Part shown: positions 32,924 through 40,731 of the stretch, in pieces
How positions within the stretch are numbered: the first letter of the stretch is position 1
Layout of the letters: each line of letters starts with the position of its first letter
Source: Streptosporangium carneum
Lineage (GTDB): Bacteria > Actinomycetota > Actinomycetes > Streptosporangiales > Streptosporangiaceae
Reading direction: 5' to 3'
Assembly (NCBI RefSeq): GCF_027922005.1
Contig: NZ_BSEV01000028.1
Span: 1-64,000 of the forward strand
Length of the DNA: 64,000 bases
Notes under the pieces: model-generated
What the model was told of the DNA's origin: nothing
The model's input: the letters and a program-made list of their open reading frames with translations, nothing else
The model's database searches: none
Program-made: the position numbers and the translations under genes

Positions 32924-34096
32924 TCAGCCTGAGGCCCACGACAGCACGAGGTCGGTGTGCCGCTTGGGGATGACCAGACCGCCGTGGGGCGGGTCCCCGG
33001 CGTGGACGTCGATGCGCAGGTCCGCCGTCATCGGCCGTCCGGCGCCGTTCCACGCCCGGACGTGGGCCGCGAGGTCCCCGGCGAGCCGGTCCCTCTCCGG
33101 GCCGTGGGCCCGGGCGACCAGGGCTGCGCCGGGTCCCCGGTCCAGCAGGCAGAGACTGTCACCCTCGACGATTCCGACACAGGCCTTGAACCCCTGGAGA
33201 TCGAGCGGGCTCGTCGCCAGCCAGCCAGGCTGGGCCTCGGACATCATGCACCAGCGGGGTTCGTGCACCGCCAGCCACAGGTTCAGGCCGTCGAGGACCT
33301 GCCCCTCGTCGGCGTTCACCCCGGTCGTCAGCTCGGCCACGGGACCGCCCAGGGCCTTCAAAAGGTCGCCGATCTCCGCCGCCCCCGGCAGCGAGATCGT
33401 GAGGTCGGTGCCCCTGTCCAGGACCAGGATCGTCTCCGGACCGGCGAAGGGCCCCCGCATCCGCATGAACCCGCAGGGCACCACCGACCGGCTCACCCAG
33501 TGCGCGCCCTCCCTCTCCAGCGCCACCGAGCGCTGGACCCCGCACAGGTCCAGCGGCGCGACGACGCGCCCGCCGGGCCCGAGCTGGTCGAGCCAGGCGG
33601 GGGCGAGATCCCACACGCCGACGGTGGCGATCACCCGGTCGTACGGCGCCGCGGGGGCGAACCCCTCGGCGCCGTCGCCGCACACCACCTCGACCTCGGG
33701 GTGCCCGGCCTCCGCCAGGTGCTCCCGAGCCCGGCGCACCAGGTCGGCGTCGATGTCGACGCTGACGACCCGCCCCCGCGGCCCCACCAGATGGGCGAGC
33801 AGCGCGGCGTTGTATCCCGTCCCCGCCCCGATCTCCAGCACCCGCTGTCCCGGTTCGACGCCCAGTTGGTCGAGCATGAGGGCCATCATCGCCGGCTGGG
33901 AGGAGGAGCTGATCGGCACGCCGTGGGCGTCGCGCTTGGTCACGATGGCGTCGTCCCGGTAGACGACCTCGACGGAGAGGTCGGGAAGGAACAGGTGCCT
34001 CGGCACCGCGAGCAGCGCGTCGGCCACGACGCCGCTGATCCCGCGTCCGCGCACCTCCGCGACCATGTCCTCCCGCAGTGCCCGCCATCCAGCCAT
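32924..34096 (-). CDS. Protein-L-isoaspartate O-methyltransferase-like protein
   Basis: 390 residues. N-terminal half is a PCMT-type SAM-dependent methyltransferase: VPRHLFLPDLSVEVVYRDDA, SSSSQPAMMALMLDQLGVEPG and SAM motif I VLEIGAGTGYNAALLAHLVG, then DRVIATVGVWDLAPAW. The C-terminal 150 residues form an extra domain found in the longer actinomycete relatives, some of which are modification enzymes of peptide natural products. No precursor peptide is seen beside it. Start ATG at 34096 (MAGWRALREDM). Could repair isoaspartyl residues or act on a specific partner. Confidence 0.8.
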   Translation of the reverse strand: MAGWRALREDMVAEVRGRGISGVVADALLAVPRHLFLPDLSVEVVYRDDAIVTKRDAHGVPISSSSQPAMMALMLDQLGVEPGQRVLEIGAGTGYNAALLAHLVGPRGRVVSVDIDADLVRRAREHLAEAGHPEVEVVCGDGAEGFAPAAPYDRVIATVGVWDLAPAWLDQLGPGGRVVAPLDLCGVQRSVALEREGAHWVSRSVVPCGFMRMRGPFAGPETILVLDRGTDLTISLPGAAEIGDLLKALGGPVAELTTGVNADEGQVLDGLNLWLAVHEPRWCMMSEAQPGWLATSPLDLQGFKACVGIVEGDSLCLLDRGPGAALVARAHGPERDRLAGDLAAHVRAWNGAGRPMTADLRIDVHAGDPPHGGLVIPKRHTDLVLSWASG

Positions 34097-34176
34097 CGCC
34101 GACCTCCATGCCGTTTTTGTGCCCCGGCGGGTCTCATGCCCGGCGGGACAGGGGCGGCGCGGCAGGCCGCCGCCCC

Positions 34177-35178
34177 TTACCCCCACTCTGCCAGGAGGGC
34201 CGCCTCCTTCTCCGGATCGATGCCGTGCCTGCCGAAGGAACGCTCGGCCACGGGGACGTCGCGGAGCCAGGCCCAGGTGTCGCGGACGGTCTCGGCGACG
34301 GGACGGCAGCGCAGTCCCGCCGCGTGGGCCTTCGCGGACGACGACAGCCAGACGCCGGCGAAGTCGGGAGTCTCCGGCGCCCACAGCGGCAGCTCGTTCC
34401 AGGGGGCGACGTCCCGGTCGAGCAGGAACCGGTCCTTCACCCAGACGAACTCGGCGTCCGAGCCCGTCACCGCCCTGCACTCCGCCAGCAGAGCGCCGTA
34501 GGTGACGTTGCCCCGCACCCCGCCGGTGAAGAAACGGTCGTTCACCCCCGCCTCGGCCTGGGTGAGGGTGAAGGCGGCGATGTCGCGCGCGTCGATGACC
34601 TGCATCGCCACGTCGGGGCCGCCGGGAGCCAGGACCCGCCCGCCCCTGGCGACGCGGGTGAGCCACCAGGGCAGGCGGCCGACGTTCTCGCGCGGGCCGA
34701 GGATGAGCCCCGGCTCGACGACCAGGACGTTGCCGTCGAAGCCCTCCTCGACCGCGCGCTCGCACCCCGCTTTGAGCGTGCCGTAGTCTCCGTCCCCGGG
34801 ACCGGCGTCCCCGGCGCACTCGAAGCGGGGCGAGCTCTCGTCGGACACCTCGGCGGGAAAGGCCGAACACGCCGAGATGCTCGAGATGAACGCGTAGGTG
34901 GCCGCCTTCCCGTTCAGCGCGCGCACCGACTCGCCGACCACCCGGGGGACGAATCCGCAGACGTCGACCACGACGTCCCACTCACGCCCCTCGGCCAGCC
35001 GCGCCAGGTCGCCGGCGACCTCGCGGTCGCCCCTGACCGTTTCGACGCCGGGCAGGTCGACGCCGCTCCTTCCCCGGTTGAACGTCGTGACTTCGTGACC
35101 GCGCCGCAGCGCCTCCTCGACGATCGCCCGCCCAAGGAAGACCGAGCCGCCGATGACCAGAGTTCTCATGGCGCTCAT
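34177..35178 (-). CDS. NAD-dependent epimerase/dehydratase (extended SDR)
   Basis: 333 residues. Rossmann motif VIGGSVFLGRAIVEEALRRG at the N-terminus, then TTFNRGR typical of the atypical SDR group, SSISACSAF in the catalytic Ser region and DYGTLKAGCE in place of YxxxK (Tyr and Lys present as Y-GTL-K). ATG at 35178 chosen for the AAAGG six bases upstream; MRTLVIGG at 35169 is an alternative. Related to isoflavone-reductase/reductase-like sugar nucleotide proteins. Substrate unknown. Confidence 0.8.
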   Translation of the reverse strand: MSAMRTLVIGGSVFLGRAIVEEALRRGHEVTTFNRGRSGVDLPGVETVRGDREVAGDLARLAEGREWDVVVDVCGFVPRVVGESVRALNGKAATYAFISSISACSAFPAEVSDESSPRFECAGDAGPGDGDYGTLKAGCERAVEEGFDGNVLVVEPGLILGPRENVGRLPWWLTRVARGGRVLAPGGPDVAMQVIDARDIAAFTLTQAEAGVNDRFFTGGVRGNVTYGALLAECRAVTGSDAEFVWVKDRFLLDRDVAPWNELPLWAPETPDFAGVWLSSSAKAHAAGLRCRPVAETVRDTWAWLRDVPVAERSFGRHGIDPEKEAALLAEWG

Positions 35179-35235
35179 TGTTCGCCTTTCCCGGGGCGGG
35201 ATCACGGGCTTTCACCACCGGCGCAAGCCGTGCGC

Positions 35236-37671
35236 TCAGAGCGCGCTCGGGGTGACCGGCGGCTGCCGCAGGACATGGACCCTGGCCGTGGCGATGTCGA
35301 AGTAGAGGCCGACCAGCTCCAGGCGCCCCTGCCCGACCAGCTCGTCCACCGAGGGGTGGGTCCGCAGGTTCTCCAGCTGCTGGATCACGTTGATCCGGCA
35401 CAGGCGGTCCAGAGGGCCGTCGTCGGCGCCGTCGCTCTCCGAGGAGACGAAACGCGCCAGGCTGTGGTTGCCGTGGCGCAGCCACCGGCCGAGCGCGGGC
35501 AGCCCGGCGGCCTTCTCGCCACCGCTGAGCAGCGCCGCCATGGCTCCGCACCCGGAGTGACCGCAGACCGTGATGGTCCTGACGTTGAGCGCGCCGGTGG
35601 CGTACTCGATCGCGGCCGTCACCGAGTCGTCGGGCGGCGAGCCGCCCCTGCGGGGGACCAGGTTGCCGATGTTGCGCACGGTGAACAGGTCGCCCGGACC
35701 GCTCGAGGTGATCAGGTTGGGCACGACCCGGGAGTCCGCGCAGGTGATGAACAGGTGCGCGGGCTCCTGCTTGCGGGCCATCGCGTGCAGGAAGGGACGG
35801 ACCAGCGGCGCGGTGCGCCGGTGGAACTCGCGGGCTCCGGCGAGCAGCTCGGGCACCGGAAGACCGTCTCGCCGGCCGTGCGCCGTCGGCGCGGCCCCGC
35901 GGTCCCCGTCAGCCCCGCCAGTCCCGTCAGTCCCGCCGGCCCCGCCGTCCTCGCCGGGCACACGCCGGACGGGTACGGCGAGGCCGCTCCCGCCCCGCTC
36001 CCGCCGAGCGCGAGCGGAGCCGCCCTCCTCCCGCGCCTGCCCACCGGGCGCGGCGGGACCGTCCTCGCCGGGCGCACGCCGGACGGGCGCGTCCGCGGCC
36101 GCCCTCCGCTCGCGCCCGCGGTGCGCCCAGGGCAGCCACCAGCGGTCCGGGGCCCGAGGCGGAGGCTTGACGGGAAACACCCTGGCCCCGCTGGCGGCCA
36201 TGGCGTACCACTCGTCGTGGATCTCGTCGATGTCGACCGTGCCGCCCCCGCGCTCGTGGTCCTGCCGCCAGGAGTGGATGGCCTCGAAGGCCGCGTTGTC
36301 CATGAAGTCGATGTTCAGGTCCAGCTCGACCGCGGCCCCCGCGGGAACGGCGTGCAGCTCGGAGGTGATCCTGGGCACGCCGAGGAAGGTCAGCGAGCCG
36401 CCGATCAGCACGTGCCAGCGACCGTCGGTCTCGAGTCTGGCGCGGGCGGTGATCCGGGTGAGGCGGCGCAGCGCGGAGAGCGCGGCGAGCCCGAGGCCGA
36501 GCAACACGCCCTCCGCGAGGCCCAGCAGCACGACTCCGGCCATGGTGACGACGTAGACCGGGATCTCGCCGTGGCCCCGCAGGTTGCGCAGGTGTCCCAG
36601 GTTGACCATCTGGACGCCGATGAAGACCAGCAGGGCGGCCAGCGCCTCCATGGGAATCAGGGTGATCGTCCAGCCCAGGCAGACGGCGAACGCCAGGATC
36701 CAGAGCCCGTGCAGGACCGCCGACCAGCGGCTGCGGGCCCCGGCGCGCACGTTGGTCGTGCTGCGCACGATGACCCCCGCCACGGGCAGGCCGCCGAGCG
36801 CGCCGCTGACCATGTTGGCCACGCCCTGGGCGGTGAGCTCTCTGTCCAGGTCGGAGCGCCCGCCGCGCTGCTTGTCCGTGGCCACGGTGCACAGCAGCGA
36901 CTCGACGGCCGCGAGCAGGGCCACCAGCACCACCGCCGCGACGATCCCGTGCCAGTCGCCCTCCGGCCAGATCGGCGCGGCCCACTCGCTCAGGCTCGAC
37001 GACAGGTCGACCCGGGTGACGTTCCAGCCGAGCAGCACGGCGGTCGTCGAGGCGGCCAGCAGGGCGACCAGCGGCGCGGGCACGACCCGCAGGCGCCGTG
37101 GCAGGCGGGTCCAGCCGACCAGGACGCCGATGGTGAGCAGGCCGGCGAAGACCGCGTGGCTGTGGTTGTCCGCGATCTGCCCGGGAAGTTCGATCAGGTT
37201 CTCCACGGCGGAGCGCTGTGGCTCGCCGCCGAGCACCACGTGCAGCTGGGCGAGGGCGATCACCGCGCCCACTCCGGCGAGCATGCCGTGCACCACGGCG
37301 GGGGAGACCGCGAGCGCCGCGCGGGCGACCCGGGACATCCCCAGCAGCAGCTGCAGCGTGCCCGCCAGCAGAGTGATCATGCAGGTGGCCCGCCAGCCGT
37401 ACGTGGCGACCAGCTCGGCGACCACCAGCGACAGCCCGGCCGCGGGACCGCTCACCTGGACGGCGGAACCACCCAGGAGACCCGCGACCACTCCGCCGAT
37501 CACACCCGCGACCAGCCCTGCCACCAGCGGCGCCCCCGAGGCGACCGCGACGCCCAGCGAGAGGGGCACCGCCACCAGGGAGACCACCAGGGAGGCGGGC
37601 AGATCGTGACGTGTCACGGAGGCGAGAGTGCGCTCCGTGGGTGTGCTGTGACTCTTCGTGTCCGTCCCCAT
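35236..37671 (-). CDS. SulP-family anion transporter fused to beta-carbonic anhydrase
   Basis: 811 residues in three parts. Residues about 25-410 form a SulP transporter of 12-14 helices (PLSLGVAVASGAPLVAGLVA, SGPAAGLSLVVAELV, ATDKQRGGRSDLDRELTAQG). Residues about 425-520 are STAS-like (LTFLGVPRITSELHAV, ELDLNIDFMDNAAFEAI). After a linker of about 100 low-complexity residues comes a beta-carbonic anhydrase with Cys644/Asp646/Arg648 (ITCADSRVVP) and His705/Cys708 (CGHSGCGA). Mycobacterial Rv3273 has the same fusion. It likely couples bicarbonate/anion transport to CO2 hydration. The linker contains PVRRAPGEDG and PVRRVPGEDG, an internal duplication. Confidence 0.92.
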   Translation of the reverse strand: MGTDTKSHSTPTERTLASVTRHDLPASLVVSLVAVPLSLGVAVASGAPLVAGLVAGVIGGVVAGLLGGSAVQVSGPAAGLSLVVAELVATYGWRATCMITLLAGTLQLLLGMSRVARAALAVSPAVVHGMLAGVGAVIALAQLHVVLGGEPQRSAVENLIELPGQIADNHSHAVFAGLLTIGVLVGWTRLPRRLRVVPAPLVALLAASTTAVLLGWNVTRVDLSSSLSEWAAPIWPEGDWHGIVAAVVLVALLAAVESLLCTVATDKQRGGRSDLDRELTAQGVANMVSGALGGLPVAGVIVRSTTNVRAGARSRWSAVLHGLWILAFAVCLGWTITLIPMEALAALLVFIGVQMVNLGHLRNLRGHGEIPVYVVTMAGVVLLGLAEGVLLGLGLAALSALRRLTRITARARLETDGRWHVLIGGSLTFLGVPRITSELHAVPAGAAVELDLNIDFMDNAAFEAIHSWRQDHERGGGTVDIDEIHDEWYAMAASGARVFPVKPPPRAPDRWWLPWAHRGRERRAAADAPVRRAPGEDGPAAPGGQAREEGGSARARRERGGSGLAVPVRRVPGEDGGAGGTDGTGGADGDRGAAPTAHGRRDGLPVPELLAGAREFHRRTAPLVRPFLHAMARKQEPAHLFITCADSRVVPNLITSSGPGDLFTVRNIGNLVPRRGGSPPDDSVTAAIEYATGALNVRTITVCGHSGCGAMAALLSGGEKAAGLPALGRWLRHGNHSLARFVSSESDGADDGPLDRLCRINVIQQLENLRTHPSVDELVGQGRLELVGLYFDIATARVHVLRQPPVTPSAL

Positions 37672-37743
37672 GGCTGGGACACTATGCCGTCGGCGGCTCC
37701 CTGGTCAGCGATTGCCGTGGCCTTTTACGGGCACCGGAGGAAA

Positions 37744-39240
37744 TCAGCGGTAATAGTCGGGGTAGTCCGGGTCCTGTGCCCGGTGGCGGCTGCTCCGGGA
37801 ACCCGCCCGCCCCTGACCGTCAGGGGTCGCGGCGACCTCGGGACCCGTCCCGTAGAGATCGCCGTAACTCGGCCAGGCCGCGCCGCTGCCGCCGCCCGCG
37901 GCCGGCTCCGGCCACGCGGAGGGGGCGGCGTCGTAGCCGTTGCCGCCCGTGGGCCTGCCCGCGGTCCGCGCCTGGTCGTCGTGCGGGGAGACCGCCCTTG
38001 AGGGGCTGGTCGGTGTGGAGATGGCCGGGGTCGGGCCGGTGAGCGCGTCGTCGTCGATGGTCGCCCAGCCGGAGCTCACCTCGTACGAGGTCGCGGACGG
38101 GGCGCTGAAGACCGGGTTCTGGTACGAGGTGTAGGACGGCGCGGGGTCGTCGAGTATGTCGGCGGTGTTCGCCGCCTCCCAGCCCCCGGAGGTGGGGGAG
38201 GTGGCCCGCGCCCACGGGTTGTCCGAGATGGGCTTGGCGGGTTCGGCCGCACCGCCCGTGCCGTACGGCGCGGCCACCGGGCCGGTGCCGGGCGGGGTGG
38301 CGGGGAAGCCGCCACTGGTGGTCGGCCCCATCGGGGGCATCGGGGCGAGCGGGCCCGCGCCGGGGGTGGAGACGGGCGCTCCGCCGGTCGTGCCGCGGCC
38401 GGGCGTCCCGGCGGGGGGCGCCGAGCTCCTGGCGGGCGCCTGGGCCCCGCCACGAGGGTAGGGGCCGGCGAGCGGGTCGCTCAGCGGGTCGGGCCGGGAG
38501 AGCCCGCCGTTGCCCGTGTTGTTTCCCGTGTTGTTGCCCTGGGCCGAGGCGCGGCTGCCGCCTCTGCGGGGGCGTGAGGGGCGGCCCTCGCCGAAGGCGC
38601 CGGGCGTGGGGGCCGCGAAGGTGACCGTCTTCTGCTCGGCGAGGGCGGCGGCCGTGGGGGCGGGATTCGGCTGGACGGGCTCGACGAGGTCGGCCAGTCC
38701 CGAGGGCAGCGAGGCCGAGGCGACGGCGGGCGCGGGCGGCGGCACCGGGGCCTGCGCGGGTCTGGGCGGCTGGGGCCTGTTCGGCAGCGGCGCCTGCATG
38801 GTCACGGCGTCGGCGTCGACCGCGGGGGACTGTCCCTGCTCCGCGGGGACGGGGCGGCTGGCGCCCATCCTGGCCGCCAAGGACCCTCCGAAACCGCCCT
38901 CGTCAGCCTGGAGCCGCGTCCAGTAGTCGTCGTCGTAGTCGTCCGCCACGCCGAACTCGTTCACGCCGCGCTTGCCGCGCGAGCTCGCGGGGCGAGGCTG
39001 GCGTGGCGGCTTCGGCTCGTCGAACGGGGTCAGGTCGGGACTGAAGTGGTTCATCTTCGGTTCCCGCGTCGCGAAATCGTCGATGGACAAGGTAGGCGTC
39101 TGCGCCTCCTTCTCCTCCAGCTCGCGAAGGCGTTCCGCGGGGAGCGCGCTCTCCCTGCGGTTCATCGACCGCATTCCCAGTGCCACGACGACGAGCACGA
39201 GGAGCACGACGGCGACCAGACTTACTACGACCGCGATCAT
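37744..39240 (-). CDS. Single-pass membrane protein with long disordered cytoplasmic tail
   Basis: 498 residues. One N-terminal transmembrane helix (MIAVVVSLVAVVLLVLVVVA), then a short charged segment (RLRELEEKEAQTPTLSIDDF) and about 430 residues rich in Pro, Ala, Gly, Ser and Thr with no fold signature. The start at 39240 places the helix at the very N-terminus. Conserved short motifs such as DDDYWTRLQADEGGFGGSLAARMG are the only recognisable islands. Function unknown; actinomycete proteins of this layout are often division- or envelope-associated. Codon pattern on the minus strand supports coding despite the composition. Confidence 0.7.
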   Translation of the reverse strand: MIAVVVSLVAVVLLVLVVVALGMRSMNRRESALPAERLRELEEKEAQTPTLSIDDFATREPKMNHFSPDLTPFDEPKPPRQPRPASSRGKRGVNEFGVADDYDDDYWTRLQADEGGFGGSLAARMGASRPVPAEQGQSPAVDADAVTMQAPLPNRPQPPRPAQAPVPPPAPAVASASLPSGLADLVEPVQPNPAPTAAALAEQKTVTFAAPTPGAFGEGRPSRPRRGGSRASAQGNNTGNNTGNGGLSRPDPLSDPLAGPYPRGGAQAPARSSAPPAGTPGRGTTGGAPVSTPGAGPLAPMPPMGPTTSGGFPATPPGTGPVAAPYGTGGAAEPAKPISDNPWARATSPTSGGWEAANTADILDDPAPSYTSYQNPVFSAPSATSYEVSSGWATIDDDALTGPTPAISTPTSPSRAVSPHDDQARTAGRPTGGNGYDAAPSAWPEPAAGGGSGAAWPSYGDLYGTGPEVAATPDGQGRAGSRSSRHRAQDPDYPDYYR

Positions 39241-39423
39241 TGCACCACCCTCAAGGCCATGGCCTTCCAGCGGCGCCGGTGAGGTCGCGCGGCCATCGAC
39301 GCGACCTGCCCCCTTGCATCACCTGCGCACGGACATTGGATCTGATTGTGTCGGACCACTATGAGCGTTGTCACACCCTAAGTGAAGAATTGGTAACCAT
39401 TACTACCTCCGGTGTTTGAGGTG

Positions 39424-39990
39424 TCACTCGATGTGCGCCGTGGTGAGCCGTCCCCAGGCGATCGTCTTGTCCGCGATGCTCTTCAACGTCATCTCCAGTG
39501 AGGCGCCCTTGGCGAGGGCGACCTTGGCGTTGAGCGCGTAGACGGTGAAACGATAGTTCTCCTGGGCGCGGCACGGAGGGGCGTATCCCGCCTTGCCGCC
39601 TGTCGTGCTTCCTTCCACGGCCCCCACCGGGACACTGCCCTCTGCCACCTCGTTGGTGCGTGGGTCGATGTCGAACACGACCCAGTTCACCTCTCCACCG
39701 GTGCGTGAGTTGTTGTCGACCACGATCGCGACCGACTTGGTACCGTTCGGGACTCCCGACCAGCGCAGCGGCGGATTGCCCACCGTCCCCTTGCACGAGT
39801 AGTCGGACGGCAGAGCCGCGCTGTCCCGCAACTGGGGGCTCGAGACGCTGATCGGCTCCAGCTGTAACCGCTCCGCGGACGCCGTGCTGCTCCCCAGACC
39901 ACATCCCGAGGAAACGACGACGAGCGCCGCGGCCACCGCGATCCCTGCGGTCGGCCGCGGGCGGCGCGTAGACGTGTTCGGCTGCCCCAT
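39424..39990 (-). CDS. YbhB/YbcL-type PEBP lipoprotein
   Basis: 188 residues. Lipoprotein signal AAALVVVSSGCG with the lipidated Cys at about 30. The phosphatidylethanolamine-binding (Raf kinase inhibitor-like) fold is indicated by YSCKGTVGNPPLRWSGVPNG, KSVAIVVDNNS, NWVVFDIDP and YRFTVYALN. Bacterial PEBP proteins are small ligand or protease-inhibitor-like proteins of uncertain role. ATG at 39990 is the only suitable start. Preceded by about 520 bp of non-coding DNA. Confidence 0.85.
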   Translation of the reverse strand: MGQPNTSTRRPRPTAGIAVAAALVVVSSGCGLGSSTASAERLQLEPISVSSPQLRDSAALPSDYSCKGTVGNPPLRWSGVPNGTKSVAIVVDNNSRTGGEVNWVVFDIDPRTNEVAEGSVPVGAVEGSTTGGKAGYAPPCRAQENYRFTVYALNAKVALAKGASLEMTLKSIADKTIAWGRLTTAHIE

Positions 39991-40511
39991 GCCCGATGAT
40001 GCTACGCGGATCTGGAAGATGCGCAGACCGGATCGCGAGGTTCCATGGCCCGGAAACGCTTGGGAATCGGACACGAACCCGAGGTGGGAGAGTGACCTTG
40101 GACACGGAGATCGGCTCAGAAGCCGTCCATCTCCAGGAGGGCCGCCCCGGGGGGTGAGGCGGCGAGATTCCAGGACGGCGTCCGTGCACCCTTTCCGACC
40201 TGCGGTTACCCCGCCTCGTCCCGGCCGCTCCCCTCGCCGCGCGGGACGCGGCCCGCGCCGGGCGCGCTTGCCCGCCGGGCCGCGGGGCGCGTGGCGGGGG
40301 CGTGACGGGAGCGGTCCGAGATCGAAGCCGATGTGAGATCGAACAACGGCGAACAGAGCCGGACGTACGCCCCGAGAGGGGACGGGCGCATCCGGCACAC
40401 GAGCACGGCAAGGGACGGAGCCGGAGGCGCCGCGTGGCGGAGCCGGAAGGGGCTCCACAGGGCGACGCCCCCGGGGGCGGGACCGGAAAGCGCGGGCCCC
40501 GAGGAGGGCGG
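39991..40511. other. GC-rich intergenic region, no supported gene
   Basis: Lies where the body of a SWIM-domain gene would be expected downstream of the SNF2 helicase gene. No frame shows a recognisable product. Short inverted GC runs (GCCCCCGGGGGC near 40467) may act as a terminator for the helicase transcript. Confidence 0.5.
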
Positions 40512-40730
40512 CTACTCGCCGCCCAGCTCGCGGTACGGCCTCCTGAGCAGGTCGATGAGTGGGATGTGCCGCACCTTCACCGGCGGCGGTTCCAGCATCC
40601 GCAGCAGCAGGTCCGCGGGGGCCGCCACGACGTCGGGGCGCGGCCGCAGCCGGTTCAGCGAGACGCCGGGAGAGTAGAAGCCCGCCGTCTGATCCTCGAA
40701 GGACGCCTCCTGCGCCCGGGACGGCTCCAC
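40512..40730 (-). pseudogene. C-terminal remnant of a SWIM zinc-finger protein
   Basis: 72 codons from a GTG two bases beyond the helicase stop. The sequence (FYSPGVSLNRLRPRPDVVAA, PADLLLRMLEPPPVKV, LLRRPYRELGGE) resembles the last part of the SWIM zinc-finger proteins normally encoded directly downstream of this type of SNF2 helicase, but the CxC...CxH SWIM finger and most of the protein are missing. Either an internal deletion left this tail or it is a new short protein. Resemblance is by pattern, not by alignment. Confidence 0.5.
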
Positions 40731-40731
40731 G

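Noticed and set aside
34078-38001. A 1307-codon open frame on the + strand
   Set aside because: It is antisense to the methyltransferase, epimerase and SulP-CA genes; its product is His/Asp/Arg-rich without family motifs, a normal consequence of high GC.
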